DNA from: Nitratireductor sp. | GTDB lineage: Bacteria > Pseudomonadota > Alphaproteobacteria > Rhizobiales > Rhizobiaceae | Length of the DNA stretch: 64,000 nucleotides | Assembly (NCBI GenBank): GCA_017854535.1 | Contig: JAFMHL010000016.1 | Coordinates: 1-64,000 of the forward strand | Direction of reading: 5' to 3' | Shown here: positions 18,501 through 27,380 of the stretch, piece by piece | Layout of the letters: each line of letters opens with the position of its first letter | Numbering within the stretch: the first letter of the stretch is position 1 | Made by a program: the position numbers and the translations under genes | The notes under the pieces: model-generated | Databases searched by the model: none | Told to the model about the DNA's origin: nothing | The model's input: the letters and a program-made list of their open reading frames with translations, nothing else

Positions 18501-18668
18501 AAAAATGTTAACCGGGAAGTTTTCGCCACCAATTGCATCATTGATAATCTGCTTGGGCAAATCTAGGGTTAGGTAAAGAAATGGAAAATAAGCGCCGGTC
18601 ATAATCAAAAGAATGATTTGCCATCGAGCACTATTTGACCAAACGTAAGAAAGAAAACTCTTTGCCAT
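15540..18668 (-). CDS. ABC-transporter-like protein with degenerate ATPase motifs and a cyclic nucleotide-binding domain
   Basis: A 1042-residue protein. Residues about 1-320 are an ABC exporter membrane domain with five or six hydrophobic segments and the usual GERLLRRFRYLLVSRIL coupling region. The nucleotide domain then starts, but its P-loop reads AIQAESNTVRQA, lacking GxxGxGK[ST]. The Q-loop-like segment occurs three times (MFEGDIAGN; TPVENALFG; LSILENLLFG). The signature is TEFSGSNLD and Walker B is ILIIDTPFSG, without the catalytic Glu. Residues about 890-1030 form a Crp-type cNMP domain (GQYFFKKDDAADGAYIFTSGSAEL ... GRLVGDLAVIMKKGRS). I know of similar annotated proteins in Rhizobiales but no function. 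ATP hydrolysis looks unlikely; a regulated membrane scaffold or export role is inference. Confidence 0.85.
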   Translation of the reverse strand: MAKSFLSYVWSNSARWQIILLIMTGAYFPFLYLTLDLPKQIINDAIGGENFPVNIFGYEFDQLQYLLGLCFAYLLMVLSSGILKMKTNTFKGIVGERLLRRFRYLLVSRILRFPLPRFKQTSQGSLISMVNAESEAVGSMMGEAFATPVFAGGQMITILAFLFVQNFWLGLAAVAMIPVQAYIVPRMQKRINLLNRSRILEVRKFSEHIGETVRGAEDIRINGGIMYSLAKFTSRFAIQYKYRLEVYKRKFFMKFVNNTLNQLTPFYLLLIGGYLVIEGDLTIGALAAALASYKDLLGPWKELLSYYSQIQDTSLRYSTIIDEFDPPGMIDEKLFFGKVEKMPDWRGGIELKSVVVNDNFDLPILSNLTAKIAAGSHVAIQAESNTVRQALSRALSRSILLSSGSVIIDGDDLAQVHQDVIANKIGVVSPSPGMFEGDIAGNTQIALWRKPPEDGLSDEQLAILQEAQIVGNSTDPSEGSWLDLSTTDFKSEDELKDWWVQIVRSVGLEEFFQTQSLKSKLDLDLHPNLAQKIVQIRPKIAARLRAGKLENAYYGFSADSYNMALTPVENALFGLPNSLAQTIDGKIDPKIWKIIQDIGIGEYHERWSYSMLETLVQTFSAIGTDHPMFQRLENVSADSFEHLKRIFTNKQRKLPISEDDNALVLALPLNVTAEQMGDAFPEKLKERILATRRNNTKEVIEKSRTHYTPISEDYYMPSLSILENLLFGKMKQGAETESIQHEIMEELQLAGIARDVELLVGDLTTEFSGSNLDMLAIEGIAFVRALIKKPRILIIDTPFSGAPGEVAAKYHENIRALLPETTIIELNAEFDEARAYDKQYKIRDGRLVETGAEHLSEVDDVSTSSGELVNELDRKVRILAQVELLSKLDQSQLRLLAFGAKWIEKKQGQYFFKKDDAADGAYIFTSGSAELIWPTGEGKGEVIGVVEPGRLVGDLAVIMKKGRSLAMLAQSDVVGLKIDSQDLTDVIENDAGVATSLLRTVAGYLQDAGQRISDREQVIEQLKARGTVVEEDDGTLSSLGLY

Positions 18669-18996
18669 AATACCAGCCGCTAAAAATTCGGTAATCCGGC
18701 CTTCGTTATCTTGTCAAAAACAGAAGCGCCCCCCGGCGGACCTATTAAGACAGGAAAGTCTTTACATTGCAATTTTCTAAGGCACAATTTTTCAGGTTCG
18801 TATTTCGGTTTACTTGTATTAAATAACCCACCTTCAACCTAAAGCTAGTTCTCAATGGGTTAGCATCAATTATAACTAGAAAAACATATTTGTTTCATTC
18901 TTGCCATGTTCTGCCAATAGATTAAAAGCTGACAACAAAATATCCATAAGCGATGCGAAACATTGCGCTACATTAGGATCATATGAAGGATCAAAC
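18669..18996. other. divergent intergenic region
   Basis: These 328 AT-rich bases separate the divergent ABC-like and small membrane-protein genes and must hold both promoters. I see no open frame of note, no strong hairpin and no repeat. AAGGA precedes the plus-strand start at 18997. Confidence 0.6.
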
Positions 18997-19416
18997 ATGC
19001 TGACCACAGTACCATTAATGATAGTCCCTTTTATCGTTTATAATATTTTTGCGCTGGGTTGGTTTGGCGGAACATCAGCAGATGCCGATGTATGGCAAAA
19101 TGTCGTAATAAGTGTGAATATGATTTCAGGCGTTGAATGGCGCATGACTCTTGGGGACCTAATGATTACCCTTGGTCTTTTTCTACTATTTTTCGAGATC
19201 ATGAAATCGACACGTATTGGTGCATCCTCGATCATCGACCATCTCTTGTCGACTTTCGTTTTCATTGCTTATCTTGTTGAATTTTTACTGGTCGGCGCTG
19301 CTGCACACGCCGTCTTTTTCATCTTGATGGTCATAACATTTGTCGACGTAATTGCAGGATTTACAGTATCCATTCGTTCTGCAACGCAGGATGTTTCAGT
19401 CGGCGGCGGATATTAA
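18997..19416 (+). CDS. small multi-pass membrane protein of unknown function
   Basis: A 139-residue protein with four hydrophobic segments (about residues 3-22, 47-66, 78-100 and 103-122) and a glycine-rich soluble tail (DVSVGGGY). It resembles conserved hypothetical inner-membrane proteins of Rhizobiales, but I recognise no functional motif. I set the start at 18997 (AAGGA six bases upstream, membrane segment immediately after); the longer frame from 18901 adds 32 residues of soluble, poorly coding sequence. It stands alone between two oppositely oriented genes. Confidence 0.7.
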   Translation: MLTTVPLMIVPFIVYNIFALGWFGGTSADADVWQNVVISVNMISGVEWRMTLGDLMITLGLFLLFFEIMKSTRIGASSIIDHLLSTFVFIAYLVEFLLVGAAAHAVFFILMVITFVDVIAGFTVSIRSATQDVSVGGGY

Positions 19417-19471
19417 TTATCCGCCGATAACAATCTTAATTAAGGTCTGAATTCAACAGGAAGATCAGACA

Positions 19472-19918
19472 CTAGCCAATATCAGCCACCAAACCACAAG
19501 CTTCAATGCCAGCAACGGCGCAGGCTTCATCCTTGTCTGACATGTCGCCAGAAATGCCAACTGCAGCCACAATCATTCCTTTTTTGTCACGGGCAATCAC
19601 ACCGCCCGGCACTGGAACAACGCCACCCTCTATCACCGAATTTACACCTGCAAGAAAATGCGGCCGATCTGTCGCCTGATTGTTTAACCAGCGTGACCCC
19701 GTACCCGTTGCCAAAGCGCCGCGAGCTTTTCCGCCAGCAATTGCAAAGCGGCCGATAGAAGCGCCATCTTGTAACTGAAAAGCTTTCAGGTTCCCACCAT
19801 CATCATAAACACACACACCCAACGGCTTAAGGTTAAGTTCAGCGGCTTTCGCAAGTGCTGATTTGATGATCTTGTTAGCTTTGGCAAGTGAAATGCTCGA
19901 CACTGTAATATACTCCAT
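19472..19918 (-). CDS. GlcG/HbpS-like (DUF336) protein
   Basis: A 148-residue protein of the GlcG/HbpS fold, related members of which bind haem or cobalamin-like cofactors. Visible motifs are SISLAKANKIIKSALAKAAEL, GVCVYDDGGNLKAFQLQDGAS, the glycine-rich GGVVPVPGGVIARDKKG and AAVGISGDMSDKDEACAVAG. The ATG at 19918 has no clear ribosome site. A GTG five codons inside has GGAG ten bases upstream and may be the true start. The frame is open further upstream, but that part is low-complexity (a GCGATA triple repeat encodes SLSLS-like residues). Role unknown. Confidence 0.8.
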   Translation of the reverse strand: MEYITVSSISLAKANKIIKSALAKAAELNLKPLGVCVYDDGGNLKAFQLQDGASIGRFAIAGGKARGALATGTGSRWLNNQATDRPHFLAGVNSVIEGGVVPVPGGVIARDKKGMIVAAVGISGDMSDKDEACAVAGIEACGLVADIG

Positions 19919-20090
19919 AAATTGAAAAACTGCGCTGTTTAAGGAAACAGACCTGATGCCAAGCGATAGCGATAGCGATATTGGATTGATTTGCAACGTG
20001 AATCGGTAAAGAAGAACCGGGAAATATGGTAAATATTCTTAAAACATTAAGCATTCGATCTTATAAATCTTGTATTCAAGAGGTTTAAGA

Positions 20091-21848
20091 ATGAATGAAA
20101 ACTCCGCTCCACACGACTTAGAAGATAGCCCATCGCTTGACGATGAAGCTAGAATGCATGCTCAAGTGCAAAAATTATCAAACGCTACCGATGAAATTGT
20201 TGCGGCCACAGGCCAAGCTTTTTACATTTGGGAAATTGCCAGTGATGATATTGAGTGGAGTCGGAACTTCGCAAATCTGGTTGGCTTGAAACCAGATGAA
20301 ACACGCCATCTCAAGGGTCGACAATTCGAATCCATGCTTGGCTCTCAAAGCAAAGAGACGCGGTTTGGTGTGATCATTTCAGCCGACAAGCCAGAAACGT
20401 CAACCGCCCCTGTACCTTATCAATGCGTTTATCTGTTTCAACCCGATACTGAAAGCAACACGTCGCCTTTGTGGATTGAAGATACCGGCTGCTGGTTTCC
20501 AGATAAGCATGGGAAGCCACTTCGGGCAGAGGGTAGTATTCGAATCATAAATGATCGTCGCCAACGTGAGGAAGACCTGCGCCGTCAATCCGATTTCGAT
20601 GATTTAACCGGTTTGCCCAATCGAAGATCCCTTGAAAAGCAATTGAAAAAGACCATTGAATTTGCGGCAAGAGAGGGCCTGGTTTCAACCTTCATGATGC
20701 TGTCGATAGGCCGGATGGATCTCATCAATGACATCCATGGTTTCGAAGCAGGAGATAAGGTTCTTAAAACAGTCGGCGAAATCATCTGCTCCAAACTTCG
20801 GGCTGACGATATCATTTGCAGATTTTCAGGTGCCAAATTCGGAATCATTTTGAAAGAATGTCCACCGGCAGAAATTTATGATGCAGGCAACAGACTGCTC
20901 AATGCTATTTCAGAAAAAATAATCGAGACAGATAATGGAATGATACCTGTCAATGGGGTCATTGGCTCGTGTTTTCTGCCTCGCCATGGCGAAACGCCTC
21001 GCCAAGCAATCCATGCAGCCTTCAAAGCAACGAGAAATGCCCGTCGTGAAGCAGCTAGACGCATATCTGTCTACAGTCACAGCCAGGAAGCACAAGACGC
21101 TTTTCAGACAAAAGCCAAACTGACAACGACGGTTATAAAAGCAATTGAAGAAAATCGTATTCAACTGGCTTATCAGCCTGTTTGCAAAGCCGATGGCACC
21201 ATAGCTTTCTATGAAGCGCTTTTGCGAATGACTGATGAGGCAGGCATAACGATTAGCGCTGGAAGTTTTGTATCCGTTGCTGAGGAACTGGGATTAATAC
21301 GCATTGTTGATAAGCACACGCTTTCGCTAACATTGGCAACACTTGCAAAATACCCGAATGCCGTTTTATCAGTGAATGTCAGCCAGGACACTGTCCTTGA
21401 CCCCGATTGGTTGTCTGCACTTGCTACTGGCCTTGCACGTATTGACGGCGCTGCAAAACGGCTCATCGTCGAAATCACCGAATCAATGGCGGTCACGGAG
21501 CTTGAAGAAACAAAACGTTTCTTGGAGAACATCAAGGCCATTGGTTGCCGGGTGGCAATCGACGATTTTGGCGCTGGGTTCACTTCTTTTTCTAACCTAA
21601 AGCAATTGCCGGTTGATATCATCAAGCTTGATGGTTCCTTCGCAATCAATTTAGTCGGCAATGAAGAAAATCAGGCGTTTGTTAAAGCTCTGTTGGCACT
21701 GGCAAAAGTGTTCGACATTGAGACTGTCGTTGAATGGGTTGAAGATATTGAAACCTCGCACTTGCTGAAAGACTGGAAAGTAGACTATCAGCAGGGGCAT
21801 CAATTTGGCCGACCACAACTGACGCCACCTTGGCCTGAAATAGACTGA
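20091..21848 (+). CDS. PAS-GGDEF-EAL protein, likely c-di-GMP phosphodiesterase
   Basis: A 585-residue cytoplasmic protein. A PAS-like domain (about residues 40-160: FYIWEIASDDIEWSRNFANLVGL) is followed by GGDEF (about 175-335) and EAL (about 345-580). The GGDEF site is degenerate: RFSGAKFGI has SGAKF in place of GGDEF, so cyclase activity is unlikely. The EAL domain is well kept: FYEALLRM, SVNVSQ, IVEITES, AIDDFGAGFTSFSNL and DIIKLDGSF, covering the metal-binding Glu/Asn/Asp residues and the Lys. It should hydrolyse c-di-GMP, perhaps with GTP binding to the dead GGDEF as a control. AGAGG lies seven bases before the ATG at 20091. Confidence 0.92.
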   Translation: MNENSAPHDLEDSPSLDDEARMHAQVQKLSNATDEIVAATGQAFYIWEIASDDIEWSRNFANLVGLKPDETRHLKGRQFESMLGSQSKETRFGVIISADKPETSTAPVPYQCVYLFQPDTESNTSPLWIEDTGCWFPDKHGKPLRAEGSIRIINDRRQREEDLRRQSDFDDLTGLPNRRSLEKQLKKTIEFAAREGLVSTFMMLSIGRMDLINDIHGFEAGDKVLKTVGEIICSKLRADDIICRFSGAKFGIILKECPPAEIYDAGNRLLNAISEKIIETDNGMIPVNGVIGSCFLPRHGETPRQAIHAAFKATRNARREAARRISVYSHSQEAQDAFQTKAKLTTTVIKAIEENRIQLAYQPVCKADGTIAFYEALLRMTDEAGITISAGSFVSVAEELGLIRIVDKHTLSLTLATLAKYPNAVLSVNVSQDTVLDPDWLSALATGLARIDGAAKRLIVEITESMAVTELEETKRFLENIKAIGCRVAIDDFGAGFTSFSNLKQLPVDIIKLDGSFAINLVGNEENQAFVKALLALAKVFDIETVVEWVEDIETSHLLKDWKVDYQQGHQFGRPQLTPPWPEID

Positions 21849-21952
21849 AGTTACACAAAAATTTAGTCCAACAAACTTATAAGACATTCGGGAAGGAAGT
21901 TTTTCAACCGCTCCAATGTCTGTTCAACCACGCGAAATGAACGATAAAAAAT

Positions 21953-23122
21953 ATGGCTCAACCCATCCAAAATGCACTTCGATCAAGAATATCCGTATCG
22001 GCTGTGTTCTTTGCCAATGGTTTATTTGTGGGCTGTTGGGCTGTTCTAATCCCCGTTGTTATAAAGAACTTGAGAATTACCGAGTCTGAGATGGGTCTGG
22101 TAATCTTGTCAGGCGGTATAGCGGCAATAATAGCTTTAGCTCTGAGTTCAAAAATCATCAGTCTTTTTGGTGCACGTGCGGTTATGATTTTAGCAGCCAT
22201 TGGCCTAACCCCCGGTCTTTACATCATCTTGCAAGTCCAGTCTTTTTCATCAGCCGTTATAATCTTGGGTTTCATTATGGCTTTTCTAGCCGCCCAAGAT
22301 GTGGCTATGAATGCAAATGCAGCTGATCTTGAGCAGCGCGCGAAACAGCCCATCATGTCTGCATTTCATGGATTCTGGAGTGCGGGCGCAATGGTAGGCG
22401 CATTGACCGGCGGCTCAGCCATCGTCCTTTTGGGAAGTGATTATTTCGGCTTAATTGCAGGCTTCATAATCTTGGCGGCAGCTTTGGTAGGATATCCCTA
22501 TCTTGAACAAAAAAGCCCACCGACCGATGGCATCAACATCAAAACAGGCTTGCTTCCAAAACAGTTACTACCATGGCTATTTGGCGCAATCGCTTTTGCG
22601 GGCTTCGTATCTGAAGGAGCAGTGATCGATTGGTCAGCGCAATTTTTTCGCACAGAACTATCCAGCGGCATCTCGTTGTCCGGCTTTGCCTTTGGCGGGT
22701 TTTCATTTTCAATGATGATTGCCAGATTCTTTGGCGATCATCTGCGTGAAAAAATCGGCGATATGAAATTATTCATCTACTCAGTCCTGCTGGCGGGCTT
22801 TGGATTAAGTTTGGTTATCTTCGCACCCAACGCTCTCTTTGCTGCATTTGGGTTTTTCTTGGCAGGATTTGGAAATGCGAATATTGTTCCCATTGCATTT
22901 TCAGCATCAGCCACCATCAAGGGCTTGCCGAAAGGAATGGGGATTGCAACAGCAAGCTTCTGCGGTTATGCGGGACTTCTTGTGGCGCCCGCAAGCCTTG
23001 GATATCTTGGCGAACATTTTGGTTTCCGCAGCGTCTATGCAGCAATGGGCTTTATGCTCTTCGCTCTGCTGGTCCTTGCTCCCATGGTTGGAAGGCAAAC
23101 CAAGCCTACAATAACCAGCTAA
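21953..23122 (+). CDS. MFS transporter
   Basis: A 389-residue carrier with about 12 hydrophobic segments in two halves. Its sequence recalls the YbjJ/FucP-like MFS branch (FFANGLFVGCWAVLIPVVIKNLRI at the N-terminus; MNANAADLEQRAKQPIMSAFHGFWSAGAMVG in the first half). The conserved Asn/Ala-rich 'NANAADLE' and 'FHGFWSAG' segments are typical of that branch. Substrate unknown; sugars or drugs are both possible. The ribosome site is weak. It follows the EAL gene by about 100 bases on the same strand. Confidence 0.85.
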   Translation: MAQPIQNALRSRISVSAVFFANGLFVGCWAVLIPVVIKNLRITESEMGLVILSGGIAAIIALALSSKIISLFGARAVMILAAIGLTPGLYIILQVQSFSSAVIILGFIMAFLAAQDVAMNANAADLEQRAKQPIMSAFHGFWSAGAMVGALTGGSAIVLLGSDYFGLIAGFIILAAALVGYPYLEQKSPPTDGINIKTGLLPKQLLPWLFGAIAFAGFVSEGAVIDWSAQFFRTELSSGISLSGFAFGGFSFSMMIARFFGDHLREKIGDMKLFIYSVLLAGFGLSLVIFAPNALFAAFGFFLAGFGNANIVPIAFSASATIKGLPKGMGIATASFCGYAGLLVAPASLGYLGEHFGFRSVYAAMGFMLFALLVLAPMVGRQTKPTITS

Positions 23123-23138
23123 AAATTTTAGCCATCAA

Positions 23139-24380
23139 TTAAGACGCAGGGCTGTAATTAGCTTCAATATATTCTTGCACCATTATCTCAAACTCTGCGG
23201 CGATATTTGCCCCGCGCAATGTCTTCGCTTTTTTCCCATCGACAAATACAGGTGCCGCAGGCGTTTCCCCTGTTCCAGGAAGCGAAATACCAATATTGGC
23301 ATGTTTCGATTCCCCTGGACCATTTACGATACAACCCATCACGGCAACCGTAAGCCCTTCAACGCCTGGATATTTATCACGCCATACAGGCATGTTTTTG
23401 CGAAGATCGCCTTCAATTTTTTGAGCCAGCTCTTGAAAAGTCGTCGAAGTGGTGCGCCCACAACCAGGGCAGGCAGCAACAACAGGCACAAACGACCGGA
23501 AACCCATGGTCTGCAATAACTCTTGTGCAACCTGCACCTCTTTGGTGCGATCACCACCTGGTTCCGGCGTCAAAGAAATCCGGATCGTGTCGCCAATACC
23601 TTGCTGTAACAAAATACCGAGTGCAGCAGACGAAGCAACAATTCCTTTTGATCCCATACCAGCTTCTGTGAGACCCAAATGCAAAGCATGGTCGGAACGG
23701 GCGGCAAGGCCCGTATAAACAGCAATCAAATCTTGAACCTGGCTGACTTTGGCAGAAAGAATAATTTTCGAGCGAGCAAGACCAATATCCTCCGCCAACG
23801 CTGCAGACAACAAAGCAGACTGAATAATAGCCTCACGCATCACCTGTCGCGCAGACATTGGTGAACCATTGGCTTTGTTATCATCCATCAGTTTGGTAAG
23901 TAATGACTGATCGAGCGACCCCCAATTCACACCAATGCGTACAGGCTTGTCATTGCGGATGGCTGTTTCAATAATGGCAGCAAACTGCCTATCCTTCTTT
24001 TCACCAAACCCAACATTGCCGGGATTGATACGATATTTCGAAAGCGCTTCAGCGCAGGCTGGATGATCTGCCAGTAACGTATGACCAATATAGTGAAAAT
24101 CGCCAATCAATGGGACATCAACGTCCATTGCCAGCAATTTTTCCTTGATAATAGGAACAGCTGCTGCTGCCTCATTTCGATCTACCGTAATTCTAACCAG
24201 TTCAGATCCGCTTTTAGCCAATGCTGCCACTTGCTTAACGGTAGCATCAATATCTGCCGTATCCGTGTTCGTCATAGATTGAACAACGACGGGCGCTGAT
24301 CCTCCACATAGAACATTGCCGATGGGCACTTGAACAGTCTGTTTACGGGCAAGAGGTGAAGCAAGATAGGGATTGGTCAT
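23139..24380 (-). CDS. ispG: 4-hydroxy-3-methylbut-2-enyl diphosphate synthase
   Basis: Iron-sulfur enzyme of the MEP isoprenoid pathway, 413 residues, using flavodoxin. It begins with an N-terminal TIM-barrel strand [21 protein letters not shown], followed by [24 protein letters not shown] and RINPGNVGF. The C-terminal [4Fe-4S] cysteines lie in [10 protein letters not shown] and [22 protein letters not shown] chose the ATG at 24380 over the TTG seven codons earlier. Together with ispA in this window it marks the MEP route. It is divergent from a thiolase gene. Confidence 0.95.
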   Translation of the reverse strand: MTNPYLASPLARKQTVQVPIGNVLCGGSAPVVVQSMTNTDTADIDATVKQVAALAKSGSELVRITVDRNEAAAAVPIIKEKLLAMDVDVPLIGDFHYIGHTLLADHPACAEALSKYRINPGNVGFGEKKDRQFAAIIETAIRNDKPVRIGVNWGSLDQSLLTKLMDDNKANGSPMSARQVMREAIIQSALLSAALAEDIGLARSKIILSAKVSQVQDLIAVYTGLAARSDHALHLGLTEAGMGSKGIVASSAALGILLQQGIGDTIRISLTPEPGGDRTKEVQVAQELLQTMGFRSFVPVVAACPGCGRTTSTTFQELAQKIEGDLRKNMPVWRDKYPGVEGLTVAVMGCIVNGPGESKHANIGISLPGTGETPAAPVFVDGKKAKTLRGANIAAEFEIMVQEYIEANYSPAS

Positions 24381-24533
24381 ATTGTTCTCATCAATAAGCA
24401 AAATTATGCTGGATTCCAGGTTTAAGACCTATAGCCTAGTTGGCTAAACTTATGTTCCGTGTCAATAATAAGCGGAATGATCTATCATAATATTCTGCGA
24501 TCAATATATGACGATACCAAGAAGGAACCTGAA

Positions 24534-25718
24534 ATGAGCAACAAAGACCCAATCGTAATTGCAAGCGCAACAAGAACCGGAGTGGGTTCATTTGGAGGAA
24601 CTATCTCTGTCATGCCAGCCCATGAACTGGGTGCAATTGTTATTGCAGAAGCAGCCAAGAGAGCAAAGATTGAATTGGCTGAAGTCGATGAGGTTATTTT
24701 AGGCCAAGTTTTAACGGCAGGCCAAGGACAAAACCCAGCACGCCAGGCTGCTATCAAGGCTGGTGTTCCTGAAAGCGCATCAGCTTGGGGCTTGAATCAG
24801 GTTTGCGGATCAGGACTTCGTGCAGTTGCCATCGGAATGCAACAAATTCTTTCAGGTGATGCGAATATAATCATCGCAGGCGGACAGGAAAGTATGTCGC
24901 TGTCAGCCCATTGTGCTCACCTTCGCAATGGTCAGAAAATGGGTGATATGTCTATGATCGACACTATGATCAAAGATGGTCTTTGGGATGCGTTTCACGG
25001 CTACCACATGGGAACAACGGCCGAAAATGTGGCGCAAAAATTTCAACTTTCTCGTGAAGTGCAAGACACGTTTGCAGTAGCATCGCAAAACAAAGCAGAG
25101 GCTGCACAAAAAGCTGGCAAATTTAAAGATGAAATCGTTCCAGTAGTCATCAAAACCCGCAAGGGCGATGTAGTCTTCGATAGCGATGAATATATCCGTC
25201 ACGGTGCAACCATGGAAGCCATGGGCAAACTGCGCCCTGCCTTCTCAAAAGATGGGACAGTGACTGCGGCAAATGCCTCTGGCCTGAACGATGGCGCAGC
25301 TGCTGTTGTGTTGATGCGCGAATCTGAAGCGGTAAAACGCGGCCTAACACCGCTTGCAAGAATTGCCTCTTGGTCCACAGCCGGTGTAGCCCCTGAAATT
25401 ATGGGAACCGGACCAATACCTGCTTCACGCAAAGCTTTGGAAAAAGCTGGATGGAAAGTTGATGACCTTGATCTTGTTGAGGCCAATGAGGCCTTCGCAT
25501 CACAAGCATGTGCGGTAAACCAGGACATGGGCTGGAACCCGGACATCGTAAACGTAAACGGTGGCGCAATCGCCATCGGCCATCCAATTGGCGCATCAGG
25601 TTGTCGTGTCTTCGTTACACTTCTCCACGAAATGCAGCGCCGCAAAGCCAAGAAAGGCCTTGCAACGCTTTGTATCGGTGGCGGTATGGGCGTGGCATTG
25701 ACAGTCGAAAGCTACTAA
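24534..25718 (+). CDS. acetyl-CoA acetyltransferase (biosynthetic-type thiolase)
   Basis: A 394-residue thiolase that condenses two acetyl-CoA to acetoacetyl-CoA, or the reverse. The nucleophilic Cys is in LNQVCGSGLRAV near residue 88. NVNGGAIAIGHPIGASGCR carries the catalytic His, and LCIGGGMGVAL carries the second Cys (near residue 380). The CGSGLRAVA and CIGGGMG wording matches PhaA-type enzymes more closely than the operonic thiolase at 2627. The start at 24534 has AAGGAA and follows a non-coding upstream extension of the frame. No phaB or phaC gene is adjacent. A strong hairpin follows the gene. Confidence 0.93.
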   Translation: MSNKDPIVIASATRTGVGSFGGTISVMPAHELGAIVIAEAAKRAKIELAEVDEVILGQVLTAGQGQNPARQAAIKAGVPESASAWGLNQVCGSGLRAVAIGMQQILSGDANIIIAGGQESMSLSAHCAHLRNGQKMGDMSMIDTMIKDGLWDAFHGYHMGTTAENVAQKFQLSREVQDTFAVASQNKAEAAQKAGKFKDEIVPVVIKTRKGDVVFDSDEYIRHGATMEAMGKLRPAFSKDGTVTAANASGLNDGAAAVVLMRESEAVKRGLTPLARIASWSTAGVAPEIMGTGPIPASRKALEKAGWKVDDLDLVEANEAFASQACAVNQDMGWNPDIVNVNGGAIAIGHPIGASGCRVFVTLLHEMQRRKAKKGLATLCIGGGMGVALTVESY

Positions 25719-25752
25719 CCATTTCACAAAATAGTAGATGTTTTCAAAACTT

Positions 25753-25791
25753 CATTTGCAGCGATCAATCATTGGTCGCTGCAAATGCTTT
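25753..25791 (+). terminator. terminator after thiolase gene
   Basis: A perfect 12-bp stem (CATTTGCAGCGA with TCGCTGCAAATG, 11-base loop) is followed by CTTTTAAAAG. The T-run is short, but position and stem strength support termination. Confidence 0.7.
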
Positions 25792-25814
25792 TAAAAGCTG
25801 AACAAAGTTAAACC

Positions 25815-26465
25815 ATGACCCAACCAGCGATCCTATCAATCCTTCTCGCGAATTGTTTGTCGCTTTACTATCTTTTTGTTTGGCTACCAAAACCTGTTAG
25901 TCAAAGCAGAAGCCTGCTCAAAATAGCCCCTATGATATTGCTGATCTTAATTGGGGTATTTTCGGCAATTTCCCCAATTGTAACGATTGGTTTAGCAGCA
26001 TGCCTTGTTGGCGATTATTTCTTGTCTCTGGAGGGTGAAAAGAATTTCATATCAGGATTAAGCGCATTCCTGATTGGGCACTTGTTTTACATCACTTATT
26101 TTTTGAACGGTTTTGAGCTTCAATATTTCTATTTGCAGGAAAGCAAGGAAACACTGGTTTTATTGTCAGCGCTGGCGGCCCTCGTACTATTTCGTTTATG
26201 GCCGCACCTCAAAGAGCTTAAAATTCCGGTTATCCTTTACACAATTGCAATCATGGCAATGGCCTATTTTTCAAGGATGGCCCAGCCCGGCTTACTCGTT
26301 TTATCTGGGGTAGTTCTCTTCGTCATATCAGACGTAATATTGGCGAATGATAAATTCACCCCATTGACGAGTGGCCGTCTTCGTCAGTTAACGCCCTACG
26401 CTGTATGGCTTTTGTATTTTACCAGTCAAAGCCTGATTGTCGCTGGATTGATATTGCCCCACTGA
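25815..26465 (+). CDS. YhhN-family lysoplasmalogenase-like membrane protein
   Basis: A 216-residue integral membrane protein with about seven or eight hydrophobic segments. The YhhN/TMEM86 pattern is visible in ACLVGDYFLSLEGEKNFISGLSAFLIGHLFYITYF and in VLFVISDVILANDKF, which carry the paired acidic residues thought to form the active site. Eukaryotic TMEM86B hydrolyses lysoplasmalogen vinyl ethers; the bacterial substrate is not established to my knowledge. It lies 27 bases behind the thiolase terminator. No clear ribosome site is present. Confidence 0.85.
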   Translation: MTQPAILSILLANCLSLYYLFVWLPKPVSQSRSLLKIAPMILLILIGVFSAISPIVTIGLAACLVGDYFLSLEGEKNFISGLSAFLIGHLFYITYFLNGFELQYFYLQESKETLVLLSALAALVLFRLWPHLKELKIPVILYTIAIMAMAYFSRMAQPGLLVLSGVVLFVISDVILANDKFTPLTSGRLRQLTPYAVWLLYFTSQSLIVAGLILPH

Positions 26466-26508
26466 ATTTTATCTTCACCATCTATACAAAGGCAGTTAGA
26501 CTAAAGAA

Positions 26509-27258
26509 ATGTCAGTGGATGTAATCGACCTTCGTGAATTTTACACAACCCCATTGGGGCAAGTGTCTCAGTCGGCGCTGCTGCGAACGTTTTCAAAACT
26601 GGAACCTTTTAAAAACGATATCGAATTGGTTGGCATTGGTTATCCTGTTCCGCTTTTTGACACCCTTGCCAAAGATATTTCTCAAGTGATCATTTTGATG
26701 CCCGCACGCCAAGGTGCTTTGCAATGGCCTGTGGGCAAGGATTCAAAAGTAGCCCTTGTAGATGAAGACGAATTGCCGATAGAAACAGCCTCAGTCCAGT
26801 GTGTTGTCGTTCTCCACCTCATTGAAAATGTCGCCGATCCCGCTCAAATTCTCAATGAGATTTGGCGAATTTTAGTTCCTGAAGGAAAACTGATCCTTGT
26901 GGCTGCAAACCGCCGAGGCCTTTGGACCCGATTTGAACACACGCCCTTTGGCAATGGCAGGTCATTCTCACGTGGACAATTAAGTGTGCTGCTTAGAAAA
27001 GCCAAGCTTACCCCTTCACACTGGAATCACACCCTCAATTTTCCACCCATACGGTTCAAAAGCCTGATGCGGTTTTATCCGTTGCTAGACAAATTAGGCG
27101 CAAAACTTTGGCCCCTATTCTGTGGGGCCTATGTGGTCACAGCTACTAAGCGATTATATCAAGGCGTTCCAGTTTCTGCCAAAAGAGCAGCCAAAGTAAA
27201 AATGCCCGTTATAGCTGCACAAGGCGCACGCACATCCAGAGAAAAAATGAAAAATTAA
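26509..27258 (+). CDS. class I SAM-dependent methyltransferase
   Basis: A 249-residue Methyltransf_11-type protein. The glycine-rich SAM-binding motif I is weak (ELVGIGYPVPLFDTLA). Motifs IV-VI are clearer: SVQCVVVLHLIENVADPAQILNEIWRILVPEGKLILVA. A basic C-terminal tail (KRAAKVKMPVIAAQGARTSREKMKN) follows. In Rhizobiales a gene of this type commonly precedes hisC and tyrC, as here. Substrate unknown. The weak motif I leaves open that it binds SAM poorly. Ribosome site not evident. Confidence 0.82.
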   Translation: MSVDVIDLREFYTTPLGQVSQSALLRTFSKLEPFKNDIELVGIGYPVPLFDTLAKDISQVIILMPARQGALQWPVGKDSKVALVDEDELPIETASVQCVVVLHLIENVADPAQILNEIWRILVPEGKLILVAANRRGLWTRFEHTPFGNGRSFSRGQLSVLLRKAKLTPSHWNHTLNFPPIRFKSLMRFYPLLDKLGAKLWPLFCGAYVVTATKRLYQGVPVSAKRAAKVKMPVIAAQGARTSREKMKN

Positions 27259-27380
27259 GATTGGTTTTTTGACCTGTAGACAGTTCAGATGTGACGATTC
27301 TTTCTTTGATTTTACCGCTGCGAAAGAATATGACCTAGCCCTACGACAAATGATCATCACACTTCAGCTGGAAAAGTAAA

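Noticed and set aside
19963-19980. GCGATA triple repeat upstream of the GlcG-like gene
   Set aside because: Only three copies, 18 bases. It could arise by slippage and has no visible role; it is included only as a note on the start choice.
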